A DNA stretch of 7,994 bases. Origin: DATIXD01 sp035518875. GTDB taxonomy: Bacteria; Pseudomonadota; Gammaproteobacteria; Methylococcales; Methylococcaceae. A model generated the notes under the pieces. That model saw nothing but the letters and a program-made list of their open reading frames with translations, did not search any database and had not been told where the DNA came from. Shown piece after piece: positions 1 through 6,484 of the stretch. Positions within the stretch are counted from its first letter, which is position 1, and each line of letters starts with the position of its first letter. The stretch covers positions 1-7,994 of the forward strand of contig DATIXD010000037.1 of the NCBI GenBank assembly GCA_035518875.1, given 5' to 3'. The position numbers and the translations under genes were made by a program.

Positions 1-461
1 CCGGCATACGCGAGCTCTGGCATACCGGCTGGATGCATAACCGGGTTCGCATGATGGTCGCTTCCTTTCTCACCAAGAACCTGCGGATTTCCTGGCTGGA
101 AGGGGCGCGGTGGTTTTGGGATACCCTGGTCGACGCCGATCTCGCCAACAACACCCTGGGTTGGCAATGGACCGCCGGCTGCGGCGCCGATGCCGCGCCC
201 TATTTCCGCATCTTCAACCCCGTGTTGCAGGGCGAGCGTTTCGACCCGAACGGCGATTATGTCCGCCGCTGGATACCGGAACTCGCCCGTCTGCCGGCCA
301 GTCACATCCACCGTCCCTGGCAAGCCCCCTCCGCGTTGTTGCAGAACAGCGGCGTGGACTTGGGGGAAACCTACCCCCGGCCGATCGTCGATCTTCGGAT
401 CAGCCGCGAGCAGGCTTTAGCGGCATTTCAGGTCATCAAGCGAATTCCAGGCGCAATTTAA
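1..461 (+). CDS. phrB: Class I deoxyribodipyrimidine photolyase, C-terminal part (5' end outside the window)
   Basis: This is the last 152 residues of a photolyase/cryptochrome-family flavoprotein; the first complete codon is at position 3 and the frame is open to the left edge. Photolyases use FAD and near-UV/blue light to split cyclobutane pyrimidine dimers in DNA. The visible part is the FAD- and DNA-binding helical domain. It shows the family blocks WMHNRVRM, SFLTKNL, LANNTLGWQW, PYFRIFNP and FDPNGDYVRRWIPEL. The Asn of the ANN segment lies four residues before the first Trp of WQW. This matches the flavin-N5-contacting Asn and the electron-transfer Trp of E. coli PhrB. The C-terminus ends normally, shortly after the conserved HRPWQAP block, so there is no sign of truncation on this side. 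The gene converges on the ABC transporter operon. The class I CPD assignment is very likely; a related cryptochrome-like paralogue cannot be excluded without the N-terminal half. Confidence 0.93.
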   Translation, partial: GIRELWHTGWMHNRVRMMVASFLTKNLRISWLEGARWFWDTLVDADLANNTLGWQWTAGCGADAAPYFRIFNPVLQGERFDPNGDYVRRWIPELARLPASHIHRPWQAPSALLQNSGVDLGETYPRPIVDLRISREQALAAFQVIKRIPGAI

Positions 462-489
462 CTCTTCGACGTCCCGCCTGCAGGTCGGC

Positions 490-1542
490 CTACACAACCG
501 CTTCTGGCAAAACCACCGGCCGATGCACGTCCAGTGAGGCCCGCAAACGGTCTCCCACTCCGAACCGGCTATCGGTCGGCGTGACCGAGAGGACCTCCAA
601 GCCGTCTTCCAGGCGCAGCGTGTAAAGAATATCGAGCCCGCGAAACGCTTTTCTGATTACCCGCGCATTACCCACCGCCTCCGGCTCCAGCCGGATCTGA
701 TTCGGCCGCACCAGGATTTCGAGCCCCTGCCCTTCCCGGTAACCGACCGCCTCCTCCGGCCAGGGCAAGCGTCCCAGAACCGTCTCCAAGCCATTCCCTT
801 TGGCCACCGCCGCCAGTATCGTCCCGTGGCCGATGAAATTGGCGACGAAACGGTTGGCCGGACTTTGATAAAGCGTCTCGGCGTCGGCCCACTGCTGCAG
901 CCTGCCCGCCGCCATGACCCCGATCTCGTCGCCCATGACGAAAGCCTCCTGTTGGTCGTGCGTCACCAGCACTGCCGTCATGCCCGACTCCTTGAGAATG
1001 CGCCGGAGCTCGTGCGCCAGATGCTCACGCAATTCGGCGTCCAGGTTGGAAAACGGCTCATCGACGAGCAATAGCCTGGGTCTGGTGGCGATAGCCCGAG
1101 CCAGCGCCACCCGCTGCTGCTGGCCGCCCGACAGCTGATGCGGATAGCGGTCTTCCACGCCGCGCAGATTCACCAGTTCGAGCGCTTCGCCCACCCGCGA
1201 GCGCTCGTCGAGCCGGCTCAGTCCGTGTAGACCGAAGGCGATGTTTTGCCGCACCGAGAGATGGGGAAACAGCGCGTAATCCTGAAACACCACGCCGATT
1301 TCGCGTCTTTCGGGTGGCGACAGGCTCTCGCGAGAACTGACTGCAACGCCGTCGATGCGAATCACCCCCTGGGCCACCGGTTCGAAACCGGCAATGGCGC
1401 GCAGCAAGGTGGTCTTGCCGCAGCCGCTAGGCCCCAAAAGACAACCGATCCGCCCCTGCCCCAGTTGCAGGGAGATTTCCCGCACCACGGTCTCGTTTCC
1501 GTAAGCGACGTCAACGCGATGAAGCTCTAGCCGAGGACTCAT
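490..1542 (-). CDS. fbpC: Ferric-iron type ABC transporter, ATP-binding protein
   Basis: This 350-residue ATPase powers import by the permease encoded just upstream. The nucleotide-binding domain fills roughly residues 1-235. Visible motifs are Walker A GPSGCGKT (37-44), the Q-loop Gln87 in VVFQDYALFPH, signature LSGGQQQR (137-144), Walker B LLLVDEP (157-163), D-loop SNLD and the switch His195 in VTHDQQEA. Residues from about 240 to 350 form a TOBE-like C-terminal regulatory domain, giving the usual length for the FbpC/PotA/CysA group. The start is set at the ATG at 1542 because it begins the family-typical MSPRLELHRVDVAYG. It also overlaps the permease stop codon as ATGA, suggesting translational coupling. 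The frame is open much further upstream, but that stretch runs through the permease gene and resembles no ABC protein. Iron as substrate is inferred from the partner binding protein and the Fur-like box; sequence of the ATPase alone would also fit other small-ion or polyamine importers. Confidence 0.93.
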   Translation of the reverse strand: MSPRLELHRVDVAYGNETVVREISLQLGQGRIGCLLGPSGCGKTTLLRAIAGFEPVAQGVIRIDGVAVSSRESLSPPERREIGVVFQDYALFPHLSVRQNIAFGLHGLSRLDERSRVGEALELVNLRGVEDRYPHQLSGGQQQRVALARAIATRPRLLLVDEPFSNLDAELREHLAHELRRILKESGMTAVLVTHDQQEAFVMGDEIGVMAAGRLQQWADAETLYQSPANRFVANFIGHGTILAAVAKGNGLETVLGRLPWPEEAVGYREGQGLEILVRPNQIRLEPEAVGNARVIRKAFRGLDILYTLRLEDGLEVLSVTPTDSRFGVGDRLRASLDVHRPVVLPEAVV

Positions 1543-3227
1543 CGTTCTGCCTCCGAAGCGCGAACCAACAGGAAAATCGGCAAAAGACCCGCCAACACCA
1601 GCACCACGGCCGGTAAGGCCGCCCGCTGCCACTCGCCCTCCGAGGTCATCTCGAAGATGCGCACCGCCAGGCTGTCCCAGCCGAAGGGACGCATCAACAG
1701 CGTGATCGGCATTTCTTTCAGGATATCGACGAAAGCGAGCAGAAAGGCACCGAGCAAACCGCCCCGGAGCAAGGGCAAATGCACCCGCCGCAGCATTTCG
1801 AAACCCGCTACGCCCAAACTCCGGGAAGCCTCTTCCATCGAGGGGGTGATCCTGTGCAGGGCGCTGTCCGCCGCGCCGAAGCCCACGGCGAGAAAGCGGA
1901 TCAGATAGGCCAGCAGCAAGGCTGCCAGACCGCCGCCGAAGACCGGGGTAAGCTCGACGTCGAACAGGCTGTTGGCGGCATCGATGAGGCGGTTGTCCAG
2001 CCAGGCCAGCGGCATGAAAATGCCCACCGCTAGCACCGTGCCCGGCAGGGAATAACCCAGAGTGGCCAACCGAACCATAAGCCCCGCCTTCCAGTCGCCG
2101 TAGCGTCGCTTGACCAGGCTCAGGGTGAGCGCCGCCGCCACGATCAACAAGGCCCCCGCCGCAGCCATGATCAAGGTGTTGAAAAGGTAATCGGTAAAGC
2201 GTTCGTCCCAATCGCTGACGAAGACTTCGGCGCTCCAGATCAGCAGTTGCAGCAAGGGCACGACGAAGGCCAGCGTCAGGACGAAACCGGTGAAAGCGCA
2301 AGCAAACCAGCCATGGGTGCCGTCCAGTCGGATCGGCCGGGTGCCGTTGCCGCTGCGGGCCGAGAGGAAATAGCGCTGACGGGCGCGCTGGCGCTGTTCC
2401 AAAGTCAGCGCCAACAGTGCGAACAGCACCAGGAAGGACGCCAGTTGCGCGGCCGCGGTCAGGGAAAACAGGCCGAACCAGGCCTTGTAGATGGCGGTAG
2501 TGAAAGTTTCGTAATTGAACACCGAGACCGCGCCGAAATCCGCCAGGGTTTCCATCACCACCAGCATCAGACCCGCGCCGATCCACGGCCGGGCCATCGG
2601 CAGAGCTACGCGGAAAAATGCGCCCCAAGCGGTTTCGCCCAGGCTGCGCGCGGCTTCCAGCGTACGGCCCGACTGCGTCATGAAGGCGTTGCGCGCCAAC
2701 AGGTAAACATAAGGATAGAGCGACAAGGTCAGCGCCAGAATCACTCCGCCGGTGGAGCGGATCGGGGGAAACCAGGCCCCCTCTCCAAACCAGCCGCGCC
2801 AGGTACTGGCTATCGGCCCGCTGAAATCGAACAGACCGACGATGACGAATCCCAGCACATAGGCCGGAATGGCGAGCGGCAACATCAAGGCCCAGGAAAA
2901 AAAACGCCGCCCCGGAAACTCGCACAACGCCGTCAGTCCGGCCAGAGCGGTCCCCACAACGCCCGTCCCGAGAACTACGCCCGACACCAATCCCACCGTG
3001 TTGAGCGTGAGCCTCGGCAGCAGCGGCCCGACATGCGCCCACACCTCGGGTGCAGGTGCGAACAAGGCGGCGGCGATTTGCAAAATGGGCAACAGCGCGA
3101 ACGCGCAGATTGAAGCCGCGGCCCACCAGAGGAGCCCGAGTCTTCGGCGATCGGACACTCGGGCGGAAACGCTCAGCCGTCCGCGGTCGTCGACTTGGGG
3201 CAGAGTCTCGGTCTCAGAAACAATCAC
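1539..3227 (-). CDS. fbpB: Ferric-iron type ABC transporter, fused two-domain permease
   Basis: This 562-residue inner-membrane protein consists of two homologous permease halves in one chain, the usual form in FbpB/SfuB/ThiP-type importers. The hydrophobic profile suggests about 12 membrane helices; the first is near residues 30-55. Each half carries a cytoplasmic EAA coupling loop that docks onto the ATPase: residues 191-210 (EAARSLGE...RVALP) and 465-485 (EEASRSLGV...RVHLP). A basic stretch around 278-290 separates the halves. The likely start is the GTG at 3227. An AGGAA sequence that overlaps the stop codon of the preceding gene sits about 9 bases before it, and the gap between the genes is only 12 bp. 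The stop overlaps the ATG of the ATPase gene. The permease role is certain. The ferric-iron substrate is an inference from the operon. Confidence 0.92.
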   Translation of the reverse strand: MIVSETETLPQVDDRGRLSVSARVSDRRRLGLLWWAAASICAFALLPILQIAAALFAPAPEVWAHVGPLLPRLTLNTVGLVSGVVLGTGVVGTALAGLTALCEFPGRRFFSWALMLPLAIPAYVLGFVIVGLFDFSGPIASTWRGWFGEGAWFPPIRSTGGVILALTLSLYPYVYLLARNAFMTQSGRTLEAARSLGETAWGAFFRVALPMARPWIGAGLMLVVMETLADFGAVSVFNYETFTTAIYKAWFGLFSLTAAAQLASFLVLFALLALTLEQRQRARQRYFLSARSGNGTRPIRLDGTHGWFACAFTGFVLTLAFVVPLLQLLIWSAEVFVSDWDERFTDYLFNTLIMAAAGALLIVAAALTLSLVKRRYGDWKAGLMVRLATLGYSLPGTVLAVGIFMPLAWLDNRLIDAANSLFDVELTPVFGGGLAALLLAYLIRFLAVGFGAADSALHRITPSMEEASRSLGVAGFEMLRRVHLPLLRGGLLGAFLLAFVDILKEMPITLLMRPFGWDSLAVRIFEMTSEGEWQRAALPAVVLVLAGLLPIFLLVRASEAER

Positions 3228-3239
3228 CGAAGGGAATTC

Positions 3240-4277
3240 CTAGTGATAGCCGGCCCGATCCATCAGCTTGATGGCCGCCGCCTGCAATTGTCCGGCCTGG
3301 CTCACATTGATCGTGCTCTGCTTGAAACTGCCCCAGGCGGCGACCGCCGGGTCGGGCTTGACGGCCGGGTTGGCCGGATATTCGAGGTTCGAACCGGCGA
3401 ACACCTCCTGCGCCTTGGCCGAAGACAGCCATTCCAGCAGGGCCAAAGCCTCCTTGGGATGCTTGGCGTTCTTGACGATGCCGGCCCCCGAAACATTCAC
3501 ATGCACGCCCGTGCCGTCCTGGTTCGGCCAGAACAGGGCCAAGGGCAGATCGGGTTTCTTCTTCATCAGCCGGCCGAAATAGTAAGTGTTGACCAGACCC
3601 ACCTCGCATTGCCCGGCGACGATGGCGTCCATCACCTGCACGTCGTTAGAGAAGACCGGTGCACCCAAATTGGCCACCCAGCCCTTCACGATCCGTTCCG
3701 CCTCGGCCTCGCCCTTCTGGGCGATCAGCATGGCCACCAGCGACTGGTTGTAGACCTTCTTGGAAGTGCGCAGACAGAGTTTGCCCTTCCATTTCGAATC
3801 CGCCAGTCCCTCGTAAGTCGAAAGCTCCGCCGGCTTCAATTTAAGCTTGTTGTAAACGACGGTGCGGGCACGGATGGACAGCCCGAACCACTGGTTTTCG
3901 GGATCACGCAGATGGGCGGGAATATTGTCCGTTAACGTTTTGCTCTCGGCCGCCTGTAGCAAACCTTCCTGCTTAGCCTGCCAGAGATTGCCGGCATCGA
4001 CCGTGATCAACAGGTCCGCCGGGGTGTTTTTGCCCTCGGCCTTGAGCCGCTGCAATAAAGGCCCTGCCTCGGCAGTGACGAACTTGATCTTGACGCCCGT
4101 TGTCTTGGTGTACTCATCGAACAGCGGCTTAATCAAAGGCTCGGTGCGCGCTGAATAGACGGCGACCTCGCCCGCCGTTTTAGTCGCGGCGCTTGCTTCG
4201 CTGCGCCCCGCCGCGCCGGCGGCGATTGACAGGATCGCCAGGATCCAGGCAAGACGGGCAAGCGAGTGTTTGAGCAT
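3240..4277 (-). CDS. fbpA: Fe(3+) ABC transporter periplasmic substrate-binding protein
   Basis: This 345-residue protein begins with a Sec signal peptide: a basic start, a hydrophobic core at about residues 9-24, and a likely AxA cleavage after SEASA near residue 30. It is a type II periplasmic binding protein of the FutA/FbpA family, which captures ferric iron and delivers it to the membrane permease. The mature protein opens with GEVAVYSAR, the family's first strand with Tyr41. It contains the paired tyrosines Tyr232-Tyr233 in the NTYYFGR segment, which in this family supply phenolate ligands to iron. Cys168 and Cys224 could form a disulfide in the periplasm. The protein is of normal length. 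It is the first gene of the operon, with a weak GGGA ribosome site 6 bases before the ATG and a Fur-box-like palindrome about 60 bp upstream. Thiamine, phosphonate or sulfate binders share this fold but usually lack the YY iron motif. Confidence 0.92.
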   Translation of the reverse strand: MLKHSLARLAWILAILSIAAGAAGRSEASAATKTAGEVAVYSARTEPLIKPLFDEYTKTTGVKIKFVTAEAGPLLQRLKAEGKNTPADLLITVDAGNLWQAKQEGLLQAAESKTLTDNIPAHLRDPENQWFGLSIRARTVVYNKLKLKPAELSTYEGLADSKWKGKLCLRTSKKVYNQSLVAMLIAQKGEAEAERIVKGWVANLGAPVFSNDVQVMDAIVAGQCEVGLVNTYYFGRLMKKKPDLPLALFWPNQDGTGVHVNVSGAGIVKNAKHPKEALALLEWLSSAKAQEVFAGSNLEYPANPAVKPDPAVAAWGSFKQSTINVSQAGQLQAAAIKLMDRAGYH

Positions 4278-4335
4278 GATGAATCCCGCGGATCAGATGT
4301 TAAGGAGGAATGAAAAACACGGCGTCAACGCCAAG

Positions 4336-4350
4336 TGAGAATTATTCTAC
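4336..4350 (-). promoter_or_regulatory. Fur-box-like operator upstream of fbpA
   Basis: The 15-mer TGAGAATTATTCTAC contains the perfect inverted repeat AGAAT-T-ATTCT. It agrees with the 7-1-7 Fur consensus TGATAATnATTATCA at 11 of 14 informative positions. On the minus strand it also supplies AT-rich -10-like hexamers (AATAAT or TAGAAT), though no matching -35 is evident. It lies about 60 bp upstream of the start codon of an iron-uptake operon, where a Fur site would be expected. Binding by Fur is inferred from pattern and context only. Confidence 0.5.
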
Positions 4351-4532
4351 ATTGAAAACACTCCCGCCCTCTAGCCAGTTGCGGAAAACAGGGTAGAGAC
4401 TGTGATTCTGTGCCGTCACTGAATAGCACGATCGGCTTGATTCACCGGGGTTCGCGCCGGCCTTACTAGCGTGATGACCACCCCGAACCGCCGGGTCGCA
4501 AGCGGGGCCGTTCTCGCAACCGCGGATGGTCG

Positions 4533-4569
4533 TCAAGCGCGGGCATCGTTGCAATGCCTGTGCGCTTGA
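4533..4569. other. Long imperfect hairpin in the rsbR upstream region
   Basis: TCAAGCGC at 4533-4540 pairs exactly with GCGCTTGA at 4562-4569. Inside it GGCAT (4542-4546) pairs with ATGCC (4554-4558) around a 7-base loop. The result is a 13-bp two-part stem with a 1-by-3 internal loop. No T-tract follows on either strand, so it is not a standard terminator. It starts about 210 bases before the rsbR start codon and could be a leader RNA structure or a dyad operator. Confidence 0.5.
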
Positions 4570-4731
4570 AGGGAAAAGCAGCGCGGCAGTACCATTAAGC
4601 CCCAGGCGGTTTGTTTGGAAGCTAGGGAGCGGCGGAATCGACCGCTGCCCGCCGTCCCATCCCCAACGACCTGTTGCCCTGCTGAGCGGGGTCAACATCC
4701 GGACGCTAACCCAAGCTTCGCATGAGGAGTC

Positions 4732-4736
4732 GGAGG
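4732..4736 (+). promoter_or_regulatory. Ribosome binding site of rsbR
   Basis: GGAGG sits 8 bases before the ATG at 4745. It decides the start: the frame is open back to an ATG at 4526, but that codon has no ribosome site and the extra 73 residues resemble no globin or stressosome protein. Confidence 0.8.
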
Positions 4737-4744
4737 AAACCAAG

Positions 4745-5716
4745 ATGATCGACGACACGAAACAGGACGCCGAGCGGGCGCTGATGCGGGAAATGGGGAT
4801 TACCGAACGTGAAATTGCAAGGCGCAGAGCCTTCTTGGAATTCGGCGACGAGGACATCAAGGAACTGATGAGCATCCATGCGCTCGCGGAGCAGTATGCG
4901 GACCCCGTCATTGAAGCCTTTTACCAGCATCTCCTCTCGTTTGAGGAAACTCGATCATTTTTCCAAGACCCCAAACTCCTCGAGCGCGTCAAGCGTTCGC
5001 AGAAAGACTACTTTCGAAGGCTCACCCAAGGCGAGTACGACAAAGCCTATATCGAAGACCGTCTCAAGGTCGGCGCGGTTCACGAGCGTATCGGACTGCC
5101 GGTCAAATCGTACCTTGGGATGTACAGCTTTTATCTGCGAACCGTCGCGGGCCGTCTTTTCGAGGCGTATCAAGACGCCCCGGAAAGAGCGCTGCGGGCT
5201 TCTCGCTCCTTGATGAAGGTGATTTTTCTGGACATCGGCTTGGCGATCGACACTTATATCAGCCGCCGTGAGCAACTGATCCGCAAACAGCAAGAAGCCA
5301 TGCGGGAACTGCCCACCCCTGTGCTGCAGGTCCGTGAGCGGTTGTTGGTCCTGCCGATTGTCGGTTTACTTGAATCGTATCGTGCCCGTCAACTCACTGA
5401 GCAGTTGCTGAACAGCATCAGCGCCACCCGCGCCAAGGTCGCGATCATGGATATCACCGGCGTGCCGATCGTGGATTCCAAGGTGGCCAACCATCTGCTG
5501 CAGACGGTCAGCGCGGCGCGCCTCATGGGGGCGACCGTGATCCTGACCGGCTTGTCGCCCCAAATCGCCCAGGCGCTGGTGGCTATCGGCGTAGACCTGA
5601 GCCAGGTGCAAACCACGGTCGATCTGCAAAGCGGCCTGGAAGAAGCAGAACGCTTGCTCGGCTATCGGCTGGTTCCTGTTGCAGTGAGGACAAGCGCGGA
5701 TCAAGCGCAGTTATGA
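4745..5716 (+). CDS. rsbR: RsbR-type stressosome sensor with N-terminal globin domain and C-terminal STAS domain
   Basis: This 323-residue protein should co-assemble with RsbS into the stressosome, projecting its N-terminal sensor outward. Residues about 15-175 are a globin-coupled-sensor (protoglobin-like) domain. It carries the B-helix FY pair (Tyr60) and the motif VHERIGLPVKSYLG with His113 at the proximal heme-ligand position. In HemAT and related oxygen sensors these two positions hold the distal Tyr and the proximal His. This suggests a heme-binding domain, unlike the non-heme globins of Bacillus RsbR proteins. A helical linker (about 172-190) leads to a STAS domain (about 191-306) with the RsbR signature DITGVPIVDSKVANHL. 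Ser245 takes the place where Bacillus RsbR has the RsbT-phosphorylated Thr. The start is fixed by a good GGAGG site. The stop overlaps the rsbS ATG. The family assignment is firm; heme binding is predicted only. Confidence 0.93.
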   Translation: MIDDTKQDAERALMREMGITEREIARRRAFLEFGDEDIKELMSIHALAEQYADPVIEAFYQHLLSFEETRSFFQDPKLLERVKRSQKDYFRRLTQGEYDKAYIEDRLKVGAVHERIGLPVKSYLGMYSFYLRTVAGRLFEAYQDAPERALRASRSLMKVIFLDIGLAIDTYISRREQLIRKQQEAMRELPTPVLQVRERLLVLPIVGLLESYRARQLTEQLLNSISATRAKVAIMDITGVPIVDSKVANHLLQTVSAARLMGATVILTGLSPQIAQALVAIGVDLSQVQTTVDLQSGLEEAERLLGYRLVPVAVRTSADQAQL

Positions 5717-6090
5717 AAGCACCCATCCTGAAACAGGGCCCCTATCTGATCGCCTCTCTTCAGCCTGAGCTGACCGATACGGATTTGCTGCAGTTGCAGG
5801 AGGCCTTGGTGGAACAGGTGGGTCGGTTCCGCTCGCGCGGTATCATCTTGGACGTCACCACGCTGGACGTCATGGATTCCTTCGCGACTCGCACCTTGCA
5901 CAACATCGCCCAAGCAGTCGCATTGCGTGGGGCGGAAGCGGTCATCGTGGGCATTCGGCCCGAGGTGGCATTTGCCATGGTGCAGTTGGGCCTGGACCTC
6001 CGGCTATCCGGAGTGCAAACCACACTGGATCTGGAAGAAGCGCTCGCTATCCTGGACCGGCAGCATAAAGAGCTTGGGCGCCGTGGCTGA
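5713..6090 (+). CDS. rsbS: RsbS-type STAS scaffold protein of the stressosome
   Basis: This is a single STAS domain of 125 residues, the standard size of RsbS. RsbS forms the core of the stressosome with RsbR and holds the kinase RsbT until its conserved serine is phosphorylated. The opening PILKQGPYLIASLQPELTD matches the family start PILK...LLISIQ.ELDD. Ser56 in LDVMDSFATR is the expected phosphorylation site (Ser59 in B. subtilis). The segment VGIRPEVAFAMVQLGLDL follows as usual. The ATG overlaps the rsbR stop as ATGA. The preceding bases show no strong ribosome site, so translation probably relies on coupling, which would also help fix the RsbR:RsbS ratio. The C-terminal end overlaps rsbT by 8 bp. 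The short, exact STAS length and gene order make another anti-sigma antagonist (RsbV/SpoIIAA) unlikely. Confidence 0.93.
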   Translation: MKAPILKQGPYLIASLQPELTDTDLLQLQEALVEQVGRFRSRGIILDVTTLDVMDSFATRTLHNIAQAVALRGAEAVIVGIRPEVAFAMVQLGLDLRLSGVQTTLDLEEALAILDRQHKELGRRG

Positions 6091-6484
6091 CGTGGTGCGG
6101 GTGGCGATCCGGTCGGACGCCGACATCGTCATGGTCCGCCAACAGGCACGGGTGCTGGCCAGGGAGCTGGGATTTTCAACCAGCGACCTGACCCTCATCG
6201 CTACTGCCCTCTCCGAATTGGCGCGCAACATCGTCGAGTATGCCCACGGCGGCGAAATCATCCTGAGCCGAATCAAGGACGGGGACCGCTGCGGTCTTGT
6301 GATCATCGCCCGAGATAACGGGCCGGGGATAGCCGATGTCGAGCGGGCCATGCAGGATGGCTATTCGACGGGAACCGGGCTGGGCTTGGGTCTGCCAGGG
6401 ACTAAGCGGCTGATGGACGAATTCGAAATTACCTCCGGCATCGGCCAGGGCACCACCGTCAGGGTCACGAAATGGGTGCGCTGA
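6083..6484 (+). CDS. rsbT: RsbT serine/threonine switch kinase
   Basis: This is a GHKL-fold kinase of 133 residues from the GTG at 6083, the same length as B. subtilis RsbT. It phosphorylates RsbS and RsbR in the stressosome; once released it activates an RsbU-type phosphatase through that protein's N-terminal domain. Visible ATP-site motifs are the N box SELARNIVEYA (Asn49), the G1 box DNGPGI with Asp78, and the glycine-rich GTGLGLGLPGTKRLMDEF lid region. The end GTTVRVTKWVR closely resembles the RsbT C-terminus (GTTIQAIKWLR type). The GTG at 6083 is preferred because it gives the family length and N-terminus; GTGs at 6092 and 6095 are possible alternatives. No strong ribosome site is seen, consistent with coupling to rsbS, which it overlaps by 8 bp. 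It overlaps rsbX by 13 bp. RsbW-like anti-sigma kinases share the fold but not this context. Confidence 0.93.
   Translation: MADVVRVAIRSDADIVMVRQQARVLARELGFSTSDLTLIATALSELARNIVEYAHGGEIILSRIKDGDRCGLVIIARDNGPGIADVERAMQDGYSTGTGLGLGLPGTKRLMDEFEITSGIGQGTTVRVTKWVR

Larger units (their letters stand above)
4278..4744. other. Divergent intergenic region between the iron transporter and the stressosome operon
   Basis: This 467-bp stretch separates the leftward fbp-type operon from the rightward rsb-type operon and should carry the promoters of both. I see no credible protein gene or tRNA in it. It contains a Fur-box-like palindrome (4336-4350), a short inverted repeat GGCGT/ACGCC (4321-4332) that would fall in the fbpA leader, and a weak hairpin (4485-4513). 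It also contains a long imperfect hairpin (4533-4569), a bulged GC-rich hairpin (4625-4650) and the ribosome binding site of rsbR. None of the hairpins is followed by a T-tract, so I do not call a terminator. I found no convincing sigma-70 -35/-10 pair for the rightward operon. Confidence 0.7.

Noticed and set aside
462..489. A possible bidirectional terminator between the photolyase and the ABC operon.
   Set aside because: Only the 8-bp palindrome CCTGCAGG is present, without a stable stem or T-tract.
2247..3113. A 288-codon open frame on the + strand.
   Set aside because: It is antisense to the permease gene, has Gln/Arg/Gly-rich low-complexity content, and has no ribosome site or recognisable motif.
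1543..3126. An open frame of 528 codons upstream of and in frame with the ATPase gene, which could suggest a giant fusion protein.
   Set aside because: It lies in another frame of the clear two-domain permease gene, is rich in Arg/Gly/Ala as GC-rich shadow frames are, and shows no domain; the ATPase starts naturally at 1542.
4310..4396. A 28-codon + strand reading frame directly behind AAGGAGGA.
   Set aside because: The ribosome-site-like sequence is only one base from the ATG, too close for normal initiation, and the frame runs through the fbpA promoter and Fur-like box; no similarity is recognised.
4625..4650. A GC-rich bulged hairpin that might be an attenuator before rsbR.
   Set aside because: No T-tract and no alternative pairing partner are evident; such stems are common by chance at this GC content.
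4526..4744. A 73-residue N-terminal extension of RsbR.
   Set aside because: The ATG at 4526 has no ribosome site, the extra residues match no globin or RsbR start, and a good GGAGG site precedes the ATG at 4745.
4722..4748. An 8-codon Arg-rich mini-frame (MRSRRKPR) ending over the rsbR ATG, which looks like a leader peptide.
   Set aside because: It has no ribosome site of its own, and its Arg/Lys content follows simply from the purine-rich rsbR ribosome binding region.
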